NCBI GenBank assembly: GCA_944326335.1
Contig: CALVDM010000013.1
Span: 1 to 64,000 of the forward strand
Direction: 5' to 3'
Origin: an uncultured Bacteroidales bacterium
GTDB taxonomy: Bacteria > Bacteroidota > Bacteroidia > Bacteroidales > UBA932
Length of the DNA stretch: 64,000 bases
Made by a program: the position numbers and the translations under genes
The notes under the pieces: generated by a model
Databases searched by the model: none
What the model saw: the letters and a program-made list of their open reading frames with translations, nothing else
What the model was told of the DNA's origin: nothing
In this document: positions 1-7,327 of the stretch, piece by piece
How the letters are laid out: every line of letters begins with the position of its first letter
How positions within the stretch are numbered: the stretch's first letter is position 1

Positions 1-557
1 CCAGGCTTTTCAAGCAAGGGCCCGCCCGGCGAGGGCACAGGGGAAAAGGCTTGCGGAGCAAGGCTAATCCCCGGCCCCGACGAGCTTGCTCGTCAGGGAG
101 ACAGAGAGCGGGAAAGCGCAGAGGCAGCGACAGCTGCCAGGCTTTTCAAGCAAGGGCCCGCCCGGCGAGGGCACAGGGGAAAAGGCTTGCGGAGCAAGGC
201 TAATCCCCGGCCCCGACGAGCTTGCTCGTCAGGGAGACAGAGAGCGGGAAAGCGCAGAGGCAGCGACAGCTGCCAGGCTTTTCAAGCAAGGGCCCGCCCG
301 GCGAGGGCATAGGGGAAAAGGCTTGCGGAGCAAGGCTAATCCCCGGCCCCGACGAGCTTGCTCGTCAGGGAGACAGAGAGCGGAAAAGCGCAGAGGCAGC
401 GACAGCTGCCAGGCTTTTCAAGCAAGGGCCCGCCCGGCGAGGGCACAGGGGAAAAGGCTTGCGGAGCAAGGCTAATCCCCGGCCCGGGGCGAGCCTGCTC
501 GTCAGGGAGACAGAGAGCGGAAAAGCGCAGAGGCAGCGACAGCTGCCAGGCTTTTCA
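1..557. repeat. 136-bp tandem repeat array, at least four copies
   Basis: Units begin at 1, 137, 273 and 409, and a twelve-base partial copy begins at 546. The first three have a period of 136 bp and the fourth is 137 bp. Copies are nearly identical: unit 3 has C to T at 310, units 3 and 4 share a G to A (384 in unit 3), and unit 4 differs near 485-495 with one extra base. Each unit holds short dyads: GACGAGC-TT-GCTCGTC, CTTGC-GGA-GCAAG and GCTT-TTC-AAGC. The last partial copy contains the stop codon of the methylase gene at 555. The array probably continues left of the window. Open frames through it come from its high GC and are not taken as genes. Function unknown. Confidence 0.95.
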
Positions 558-1436
558 GAAAGGCAAATCTTGTCCATAATCCACGTATTGTTCTCCGATA
601 ACCTTGATATCCTTATCTTGAAAAACGCGGGCTTGTCTCTCCATTCGTTTGATGTATTCTTGGCTCTTGCCGGGTTTTTCCATCTCTTCTTTTCTGGCTT
701 TGCTCATCTGAAGGAATTTTTCCTCCATATCTATGCCGAGAAAACGTCTGCCCAGAAGGTTGGCTGCTATGCCTGTAGTGCTGCTGCCTGTGAATGGATC
801 GAGAATCCATGCCCCTGGTACAGTTGAAGCAAGGATTGTCCTCGCTACGAGAATCAAGGGCTTCTGTGTCGGATGCTTTCCGCAGGTCTTTTCCCATGGG
901 GCTATGGCAGGAAGAGTCCATACGTCTCGCATCTGAGTGCCGCCGTTGATTTCTTTCATCAGCCCGTAGTTGAAATAGTGCGGGGTTTTCTCGTTGTGCC
1001 TTGCCCACAGAATATATTCTGCGGAGTGTGTGAAATACCTGCAGGAAAGGTTGGGAGGAGGGTTGGTCTTTACCCATGTGACACAGTTGAGGATTTTGTA
1101 TCCAAGTTCTGTGAGGCAACGTGCGATGGAGAAAATATTGTGGTATGTTCCGCTTACCCAGATGGTGCCGGTTGATTTCAGTTTGTCACGGCAGGCTGAA
1201 AGCCATCTGCGGTCGAATTCATAGTCTTCACGGAAGCCGTTGGATTTGTCCCATAAGCCTTTATTTACGGAAACCATCTTTCCGCCATGTACACTTATGC
1301 CGCCGTTTGACAGGTGGTATGGCGGATCCGCGAAAATCATGTCGAACTTGAAGTCGAATGAGTCCAGGAGTCCGATACAGTCTCCGTGCAATAATGTGAA
1401 TTTACTGTCGGACGACTTGTAATACGGGATTATCAT
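555..1436 (-). CDS. dpnA: DpnA-type adenine DNA methyltransferase (beta class), GATC system
   Basis: A 293-aa N6-adenine methyltransferase. The catalytic DPPY motif is at residues 37-40 and the AdoMet-binding FTGSST motif at 215-220, preceded by KHPTQKP (188-194). DPPY before FxGxG is the beta-class order, as in DpnA (M2.DpnII), which also methylates single-stranded GATC and is thought to protect incoming DNA during transformation. It is third in a minus-strand operon, 30 bp after the endonuclease gene. An upstream ATG near 1466 is out of frame, so 1436 is the start. The stop codon lies at the edge of the 136-bp repeat array. The family is certain; the DpnA role rests on the neighbours. Confidence 0.9.
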   Translation of the reverse strand: MIIPYYKSSDSKFTLLHGDCIGLLDSFDFKFDMIFADPPYHLSNGGISVHGGKMVSVNKGLWDKSNGFREDYEFDRRWLSACRDKLKSTGTIWVSGTYHNIFSIARCLTELGYKILNCVTWVKTNPPPNLSCRYFTHSAEYILWARHNEKTPHYFNYGLMKEINGGTQMRDVWTLPAIAPWEKTCGKHPTQKPLILVARTILASTVPGAWILDPFTGSSTTGIAANLLGRRFLGIDMEEKFLQMSKARKEEMEKPGKSQEYIKRMERQARVFQDKDIKVIGEQYVDYGQDLPF

Positions 1437-1466
1437 AATGTGCTGCGAAGTTTCTGACTGTAGCCA

Positions 1467-2327
1467 TTATTTAAGTATATCTGAAATTATTCCATTGTCA
1501 AGGTCTGCGAGGTTATAGAGATCCGGAAGGACATCGAAGGTCTCTTTCAGGTTGTTTTTTGCGGAGAGCCAACCTTTTCCGTCCGTAATCCAGACAAAAC
1601 GGAAATTGTCCAGATCTCTTGTCTCTATGGCGAGTGTCTTGTAACTGCGGGCTGTCTCATTGAGTTTTGATCCGGAACTGGTGTAGAAGTTGGTTTCGAT
1701 GCCATATATCATTTGTGGCCTTTTGATGACGAAATCAAACCGTTTTTCGGTCTCGCCCTCATTAGAGATGCACGATAGGTCGATATCCCACCTGTTCTGG
1801 ATATCGTGGATATACATTTCCTTGAAGTAATCTCTCTCTTTGACAAGGCCGGATTTTCTGATGTAGGTTTCCACCAGGTCTTCCATGGCGTCCCCTCCTC
1901 GATTCTTCCTTGCATTGGAATCAAGTCCGGTTTCTACTCCGGTGACGTAGTCCACGAGGTTGGAGATGTGTTTATTGCCTATCAATTCGAATAGTCCGGT
2001 TTCTCGCATGAATGTGGCGTATTGGGCTGCTGTGTGGTTGGGTTTCTTGAAATTGAAACGATGTTCTCCCGAGGTAGTATCGTATATCGGAATCTCTGCT
2101 TCCCGTTTTGCCAGAAGTATCGGGATACAGCCGAGAATTTCCGGGTATTGAGTGCAGAGTCGCTGAAAATCGGTTTCTATATCAGCGGATCCTATGAGGG
2201 AGTTCATCAGGCATAGCTGAACTTTTATGCCTTCAACATTCCTGTATATCTTGCCGAAGTCCGTGTAATATCGGTATCCGGCTATTACTTCCTTGAAGCT
2301 TTGAAGCCAGATGTTGAAATCTCTCAT
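1467..2327 (-). CDS. dpnB: DpnII-family type II restriction endonuclease (GATC)
   Basis: A 286-aa protein resembling the pneumococcal DpnII endonuclease (about 288 aa) over its whole length as I recall that sequence: an N-terminal YYTDF and MNSLIGS block, a central NLVDYVTGVE block, then KRFDFVIK, and GSKLNETARSYK close to the C-terminus. The RFDFVI and IETNFY strands are where a PD-(D/E)xK-like nuclease core would sit. It should cut unmethylated GATC. The gene starts 6 bp after the dam-type gene and ends 30 bp before the second methylase gene, so all three are probably one transcript. Base composition is more AT-rich than the neighbouring PUL, which suits horizontal acquisition. Confidence 0.93.
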   Translation of the reverse strand: MRDFNIWLQSFKEVIAGYRYYTDFGKIYRNVEGIKVQLCLMNSLIGSADIETDFQRLCTQYPEILGCIPILLAKREAEIPIYDTTSGEHRFNFKKPNHTAAQYATFMRETGLFELIGNKHISNLVDYVTGVETGLDSNARKNRGGDAMEDLVETYIRKSGLVKERDYFKEMYIHDIQNRWDIDLSCISNEGETEKRFDFVIKRPQMIYGIETNFYTSSGSKLNETARSYKTLAIETRDLDNFRFVWITDGKGWLSAKNNLKETFDVLPDLYNLADLDNGIISDILK

Positions 2328-2333
2328 TGCGGT

Positions 2334-3245
2334 TCAGATATTTGCTACATTTGATATCATTATCTCGGAGATACAGCCGCGCCTGTCGGGTTTGGAATTA
2401 ATCATTCTTGTTGCTGAAACCCTTTTGATGGTGTAGCGGCTGTATATGGTATCGAAAAAGTTTTCTTCCGGATGCATGGATTTGGGGTCGGAGTTGCTGG
2501 CTATGAACATGGATCCGACTTTCGATATCTCGTCGCAGAAGTCCCTTAATCTAATCTGGTCGGCATCGTTGAATCCATACCTGTAATATGATGTGAACGA
2601 AGATGTCGAAGTAATTGGCCTGTAGGGAGGGTCGAGGTAGTACAATGTGTTGCACCCGGCATAGCAGCCGGTTTCAGCGAAATCCCCGCAGTGAATATCA
2701 ACTTTCTGGAGAAGGCGGGAAACGGCACGCAGATTTTCAGCATCGCAAATCCGTGGATTGGCGTATCTGCCGTGAGGAACGTTGAACTGGCCTTTTGCAT
2801 TGACTCTGAAGAGTCCGTTGAAGCATGTACGGTTCAGAAAAATGAACAGGGCGGATGTTGTATTTCCTGAATTGTCTTTGGCATTGAACAAGGCTCTTTT
2901 CTCAAGGAAGTATTCTTTTCGGCTGTCTGCCCCGAGTGAAAGATATTCTGTCTGGATTGTCTGAAGCTCTGTTATCAGAAGTTCCACATCGGTTTTTATT
3001 GCGCGGTATGTACAGATCAGTTCAGGATTGATGTCGTTGATTATAGCATGCTCAATATGAGGATACTGTCGGAGAATCCAGAAAAGGACAGCTCCGCCAC
3101 CTACGAATGGCTCTACATAAGTCAGATGCCGGCGTGTATCCATGTCTGCCGGAAGGGCTTTGTGGACCTCTTCGAGCAACTGAGACTTTCCGCCTACCCA
3201 CTTTATGAAAGGATGAGCTTGTGTATCATTATTTTGAAACGGCAT
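2334..3245 (-). CDS. dpnM: Dam/DpnM-type adenine DNA methyltransferase (GATC)
   Basis: A 303-aa alpha-class (D12) N6-adenine methyltransferase. FIKWVGGK (13-20) starts the AdoMet pocket, VEPFVGGGAV (44-53) is the FxGxG motif, NRTCFNGLFRVN (138-149) is the family signature, and DPPY (205-208) is catalytic. It should methylate double-stranded GATC and protect the host from the adjacent DpnII-like nuclease. First gene of the operon; a -7 element (TAACTTTG) sits about 20 bp upstream. A solitary Dam is unlikely because the nuclease gene follows within 6 bp. Confidence 0.93.
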   Translation of the reverse strand: MPFQNNDTQAHPFIKWVGGKSQLLEEVHKALPADMDTRRHLTYVEPFVGGGAVLFWILRQYPHIEHAIINDINPELICTYRAIKTDVELLITELQTIQTEYLSLGADSRKEYFLEKRALFNAKDNSGNTTSALFIFLNRTCFNGLFRVNAKGQFNVPHGRYANPRICDAENLRAVSRLLQKVDIHCGDFAETGCYAGCNTLYYLDPPYRPITSTSSFTSYYRYGFNDADQIRLRDFCDEISKVGSMFIASNSDPKSMHPEENFFDTIYSRYTIKRVSATRMINSKPDRRGCISEIMISNVANI

Positions 3246-3265
3246 ATCCGTATGTTTATTTATTA

Positions 3266-3273
3266 CAAAGTTA
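3266..3273 (-). promoter_or_regulatory. Putative -7 element, restriction-modification operon
   Basis: On the minus strand the sequence is TAACTTTG, a full match to the Bacteroidetes TAnnTTTG -7 element, about 20 nt before the methylase start codon. A TTTT sits at the expected -33 distance (19-nt spacer). TATATTTG just upstream is a second possible match. Confidence 0.5.
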
Positions 3274-3331
3274 TCAAATATACGGACATTTGAAAAGTAT
3301 TTTATCTATCTTTATCCCCGTTTTCCCCGAC

Positions 3332-3847
3332 ATGGCAACAGTGACAGTCAGAAATATTCTCGCAACCGCAGCTGTCGCCCTGACGCTTTCATCCTGCATC
3401 AGGGACAGGATTCCGCAGGGTGCCGACCTGCAGCCGGGAGACAGACTGCCGGACTTCTCGGTCATCATGTCGGACGGTACATCATTCAGTTCCGCGGACC
3501 TCGACGGCAAGGTGTCCCTGATAATGTTTTTCCACACCGGCTGCCCGGACTGTCAGGCGGAACTTCCCGTGGTCCAGCAGATCCATGAAGAATTCGGACT
3601 GCAGATTGCCATATGCTGCATCAGCCGGGAAGAAGGGCCGGAGACAGTACGGACGTATTGGCTGGAAAACGGACTGACACTGCCTTATTCCGCGCAGGAA
3701 GACCGCAGCGTGTACAGTCTCTTCGCAGGCATGGGTGTCCCCCGGGTGTATGTGTCAGGCAGGGACAGGGTCATATACAGCGTCTATGACGACTCCCCGA
3801 TCGCCACTCCAGACCAGCTCGAGGCAGATATCCGCGCGTGTTTGTAA
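3332..3847 (+). CDS. Thioredoxin-fold lipoprotein (TlpA/AhpC-TSA-like)
   Basis: A 171-aa envelope redox protein. The ATG at 3332 gives a lipoprotein signal with lipobox LSSC (lipidated Cys22); the open frame continues upstream but lacks signal-peptide character there. The thioredoxin fold starts near residue 36, and the active-site motif is GCPDC (Cys71, Cys74), followed by QAELPVVQ. TlpA/ResA-like proteins reduce or isomerise disulfides of exported proteins. No partner gene is visible: it is divergent from the restriction-modification operon, and a promoter for the next operon starts at its stop codon. Substrate unknown. Confidence 0.85.
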   Translation: MATVTVRNILATAAVALTLSSCIRDRIPQGADLQPGDRLPDFSVIMSDGTSFSSADLDGKVSLIMFFHTGCPDCQAELPVVQQIHEEFGLQIAICCISREEGPETVRTYWLENGLTLPYSAQEDRSVYSLFAGMGVPRVYVSGRDRVIYSVYDDSPIATPDQLEADIRACL

Positions 3848-3871
3848 TCTTGTGAAATAGTTATATCTTTG
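3841..3871 (+). promoter_or_regulatory. Bacteroidetes-type promoter for the envelope operon
   Basis: TTTG at 3841-3844, a 19-nt spacer, then TATCTTTG at 3864-3871 match the Bacteroidetes primary sigma consensus TTTG-N19/21-TAnnTTTG. It would give a leader of about 135 nt before the ATG at 4013. The -33 element overlaps the last codons of the redoxin gene. Confidence 0.6.
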
Positions 3872-4012
3872 TGTTGCAAGGCAGAATACTGATTCAGGCC
3901 GGTTGGATTTACCTCATCAGGAAATTCAAACGGAATGACTGTTATTATAAAACCTATTGACAACTATTAACCTGAGACGGCTGAAGTCTGTCTCGCAAAC
4001 CATTTTCAATCG

Positions 4013-4831
4013 ATGAAAACAAAACTTTTCCTATCCTTTGCAATCCTTTGTCTGCTGCAAGGGATGTCTGTTCCGGCATTTGCCCAGATCACTACCGGCA
4101 AACCATCCTCTAAAGTAATCAGGACCGGCAACCGTGCCGAAGCCGGTGATTTCGGCCTTTATCTTGGAGCCAACTGTCTCATTTATGACGGTCTTGTGGA
4201 AGGCGGCACTTTCGAGTTCTCTGCGCTTCCTCTTCTGAATTTCAAGTACATGGCTACCGATCAGGCTGAAATCCGTCTCGGGCTCGAACTTTACAAGTCC
4301 TCCGACAGGAATGCCGGTGAAATCCTTCAGGAGTTCCCGGACGAAAACCTGACTTTCAGTGTACCGAACAGCCGCAGGAACTCCAGCTCGCACGCCATGC
4401 TGTATCCAGGTTTTGCATGGCATTTCTCCAGCCGTAATCTTCTCGATGTTTATGTGGGAGCGGAACTTCCTCTCGGATGGGACAACACCACGGCGTTCAC
4501 CGAGACAGGCGTCGTGGACACTCCGGAGACAGGCTTGAACGTGACGACATCGAAAACCACCAAACGCTCGTTCATAATCGGACTCGGTGCCTTCATCGGT
4601 ATGCAGGCATATATCGCCGACCTCCCTCTTGCTCTCGGAGTGGAACTCGGCATAAGCTCAAGGTATGACACCGGCCTCAAATACAAACACCGCATCGAGG
4701 CCAACGGTTCCGAGCCTCAGACATACTTCACCACCACTCTCGATGACAGCGTCCAGTATGACAAGCTCAGGGCCAGGACAGGTGAAATCGTCGGACAGGC
4801 ACGTATCACATTGACTTATTACTTCAAATAA
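4013..4831 (+). CDS. Predicted outer-membrane beta-barrel protein, unknown function
   Basis: A 272-aa protein with a signal peptide (residues 1 to about 25, ending AFAQ) and a mature part of alternating polar and hydrophobic strands. The C-terminus LTYYFK ends in an aromatic residue followed by Lys; barrels often end in an aromatic strand. Repeated aromatic and Gly-rich strands (FGLYLGAN, FIIGLGAFIG) support an 8-12-stranded barrel. It is first of three linked genes; its TAA overlaps the ATG of the next gene. I do not recognise a family; it may form an envelope complex with the two lipoproteins after it. Confidence 0.75.
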   Translation: MKTKLFLSFAILCLLQGMSVPAFAQITTGKPSSKVIRTGNRAEAGDFGLYLGANCLIYDGLVEGGTFEFSALPLLNFKYMATDQAEIRLGLELYKSSDRNAGEILQEFPDENLTFSVPNSRRNSSSHAMLYPGFAWHFSSRNLLDVYVGAELPLGWDNTTAFTETGVVDTPETGLNVTTSKTTKRSFIIGLGAFIGMQAYIADLPLALGVELGISSRYDTGLKYKHRIEANGSEPQTYFTTTLDDSVQYDKLRARTGEIVGQARITLTYYFK

Positions 4832-5259
4832 TGACAGCCATGAAGCCATTAAGATTCATACTGGCAGCTGTCATTCTGGCCAGCCTGACAGCTTGCAGTG
4901 TCACAAGGCACAGGCCATATTCCGTGGAGTCCACGAGACTCAATCTGGCCATGAGCGATCTTGAATATGTCGGCGAGACAGAGATCAGCGTAGACTACAG
5001 GCAGTACATCGGTTTTATTCCTGTCATAGATTCCATAAACGGAACCGCGTATGACGGGGTGGAAATCAAGTCCGCAAGAATCGGCAATGCTCCTGCAGGT
5101 CTGTACGGCAAACTGAACAGAGCTGCATACAAACTTGTGGAAGACTTCCCGGAAGCCGAATACTTCCTTGTCGTATCCCAGGACAAGACAATCACAAGGC
5201 TGTTCCTCGGCAGCGACATCAAAGTAAAAGCAAGAGTCAAAGCTTATAAGTTCAAATGA
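4831..5259 (+). CDS. Small lipoprotein, unknown function
   Basis: A 142-aa predicted lipoprotein with lipobox LTAC (Cys22). Translation may start at 4831 (TAATG overlap with the barrel gene) or at the ATG at 4840, which gives the more usual MKPLRF start. The mature part is a single small domain of about 120 residues, with a basic C-terminus (KVKARVKAYKFK). It overlaps the next gene by ATGA, so translation is probably coupled. No known domain recognised. Confidence 0.75.
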   Translation: MTAMKPLRFILAAVILASLTACSVTRHRPYSVESTRLNLAMSDLEYVGETEISVDYRQYIGFIPVIDSINGTAYDGVEIKSARIGNAPAGLYGKLNRAAYKLVEDFPEAEYFLVVSQDKTITRLFLGSDIKVKARVKAYKFK

Positions 5260-6062
5260 AAAGGTTCCCGGTTCTGCTGTCCGCCATTTTCATGGCTCTG
5301 ACAGGATGCATGTCCGAGAAGGATGCATCTGATGTAGTGCTTCTTGTCAGCCAGTCCGACGGGACGGCCGCTGAAGGCGAAACCGTAAGGTTCGGGATTG
5401 AGACATGGACCATCCATGACCGTCTTGTTTCGCTCGACATATCGTCGTATGACCGCAAGACCGGCATCACGGAACTGGACAGCAGACCTTTGGATACAGA
5501 ACGGTACACCGGGGAATACATATACCGTGCTCCAGCGATCGAATCGGAACAGGAAGTTCTGGAACTCATCTTTTCCGTCACCGACAATCTCGGAAACACG
5601 CAGAAGGTATCAGCTTTTGTGACGGTCGTGAAGGAAGACGGGATGCTGGAGGAATCGGCGACTTCAGTCCTTATGTATTCTCCGGACTCCGGGAAACCGG
5701 ACGGATTTTCCATAAGTACATTGCAGTCTTTGTATGTGATCGCGGCACAGGATACCGAAGTCGACATCTACGTACCTCAGAATCCCGATTCCGATGTCCT
5801 CGGCAAGATATGGCGGTCCAAGTCCGGACTGCGTTTCGCAAAGATGACCGGTGTGGATTATTCCACCATTTCGGCGAGCGGCCTGACTGCGCTTTATGCC
5901 AATGCTTCAAAGAATGACATGGTAACTGATATCTCGACAGGGGATGTGATCCTGATAGGGACGGATGCCTCTGCTGAAGGAATCATTCTCGTGACCGGTG
6001 TCTTCGATGAGGCAGGTACGGCTGAAGACCGGTATATGTTCAACATAAAAATGCTGCATTGA
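5256..6062 (+). CDS. Lipoprotein, unknown function
   Basis: A 268-aa predicted lipoprotein with lipobox LTGC (Cys18). Residues 25-125 look like an Ig-like beta-sandwich (VLELIFSVTDNLGNTQKVSA resembles extracellular beta domains). The C-terminal half contains DVILIGTDASAEGIILVTG, but no family could be assigned. Start and stop overlap (ATGA) with the preceding lipoprotein gene, making it the third gene of the barrel-lipoprotein-lipoprotein operon. It ends 38 bp before the serine dehydratase gene. Confidence 0.75.
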   Translation: MKRFPVLLSAIFMALTGCMSEKDASDVVLLVSQSDGTAAEGETVRFGIETWTIHDRLVSLDISSYDRKTGITELDSRPLDTERYTGEYIYRAPAIESEQEVLELIFSVTDNLGNTQKVSAFVTVVKEDGMLEESATSVLMYSPDSGKPDGFSISTLQSLYVIAAQDTEVDIYVPQNPDSDVLGKIWRSKSGLRFAKMTGVDYSTISASGLTALYANASKNDMVTDISTGDVILIGTDASAEGIILVTGVFDEAGTAEDRYMFNIKMLH

Positions 6063-6100
6063 CGATTTAATTGCTATCTTCGCCGGAAAAATCCGGTACG

Positions 6101-7327
6101 ATGAAATCGCTGAAAGAACTGTACAAGATCGGCCGGGGTCCGTCGAGCAGCCATACGATGGGACCCTCAAAAGCCGCATCCATGTTTGCGGAAAGACATC
6201 CCGAGGCCGATGCATTCGAGGTCACGCTCTATGGCAGTCTTGCAGCCACCGGTAAGGGCCACCTCACGGATGTGGCAGTGACAGACGCCCTTTCCGACGG
6301 CGGACGGCGCAAGGTGGATATCGTGTGGAAGCCGGGGATATTCCTCCCGTTCCACCCGAACGGAATGAAATTCCGCGCCCTGGACAGCGAAGGCAACACC
6401 GGTGACGAGTGGACCGTGTACAGCATCGGAGGCGGCACCATCTCAGAAGGGCCGGGGTCTTCCATAGGCGAGGGGCCTGACATCTACGGACTCAACTCCA
6501 TTTCGGAAATCATAGCATGGTGTAAGGACACGGGACGCAACTACTGGGAATATGTCCAGGAGTGTGAAAGCCCGGACATCTGGGACTATCTTAAAACAGT
6601 GTGGAACGCCATGAAGGCTGCTGTGCTGCGCGGCCTCGACACGGAAGGTGCCCTGCCTGGACCTCTCGGTCTTTCGCGCAAGGCAGCCACATATCACATC
6701 AAGGCTTCAGGATTCAAGCAGAATCTCCAGACAAGGGGCATGGTCTTCTCCTATGCCCTGGCCGTAAGCGAGGAAAACGCCTCGGGAGGGATTGTGGTCA
6801 CCGCCCCGACCTGCGGCTCGAGCGGAGTGCTCCCTGCCGTGCTCTATCACATATCAAAAGGCCATGACTTCACAGAGACGAGGATATTGCATGCCCTTGC
6901 CACAGGAGGACTGTTCGGCAATGTCGTGAAGCAGAATGCCTCGATATCCGGGGCTGAGGTGGGATGCCAGGGAGAGGTCGGAGTCGCATGCGCCATGGCG
7001 TCTGCAGCCACGTGCCAGCTTTTCGGAGGCACGCCGACCCAGATAGAATATGCTGCCGAGATGGGACTCGAGCACCATCTCGGAATGACGTGCGACCCGG
7101 TGTGCGGTCTCGTGCAGATTCCGTGTATCGAAAGGAATGCATTCGCGGCTGCGCGTGCCCTTGATGCCAATATCTACGCATCCTATTCAGACGGGAACCA
7201 CAGGGTTTCGTTCGATGAAGTGGTGCAGGTGATGAAGGAAACCGGCCATGACCTGCCGTCCCTGTACAAGGAGACAGGAGAAGGCGGCCTCGCCAAAGGC
7301 CGCCATCGTCAGCATTCCGGTCACTGA
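6101..7327 (+). CDS. sdaA: L-serine dehydratase, iron-sulfur type, single chain
   Basis: A 408-aa enzyme converting L-serine to pyruvate and ammonia through a [4Fe-4S] cluster. GRGPSSSHTMGPSKAA at residues 9-24 is the family signature at the start of the beta domain; the alpha domain has APTCGSSGV, GAEVGCQGEVG and the C-terminal MTCDPVCGLVQIPC cysteine cluster. Both domains are in one chain, as in E. coli SdaA. The ATG at 6101 is chosen because the domain begins at once; the ten codons upstream do not fit. The 3' end overlaps the convergent glycosidase gene by 7 bp. Confidence 0.95.
   Translation: MKSLKELYKIGRGPSSSHTMGPSKAASMFAERHPEADAFEVTLYGSLAATGKGHLTDVAVTDALSDGGRRKVDIVWKPGIFLPFHPNGMKFRALDSEGNTGDEWTVYSIGGGTISEGPGSSIGEGPDIYGLNSISEIIAWCKDTGRNYWEYVQECESPDIWDYLKTVWNAMKAAVLRGLDTEGALPGPLGLSRKAATYHIKASGFKQNLQTRGMVFSYALAVSEENASGGIVVTAPTCGSSGVLPAVLYHISKGHDFTETRILHALATGGLFGNVVKQNASISGAEVGCQGEVGVACAMASAATCQLFGGTPTQIEYAAEMGLEHHLGMTCDPVCGLVQIPCIERNAFAAARALDANIYASYSDGNHRVSFDEVVQVMKETGHDLPSLYKETGEGGLAKGRHRQHSGH

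Noticed and set aside
1..557. CRISPR array
   Set aside because: Units are 136 bp and identical throughout; there are no unique spacers and no cas genes.
86..827. Several overlapping open frames through the 136-bp repeats
   Set aside because: Same peptides recur because the DNA repeats; high GC and scarce stop codons explain the open frames.
7283..7304. Perfect 8-bp hairpin (GGCGGCCT/AGGCCGCC) near the end of sdaA as a terminator
   Set aside because: It lies inside the coding region and has no U-tract; it may slow convergent transcription but cannot be called a terminator.
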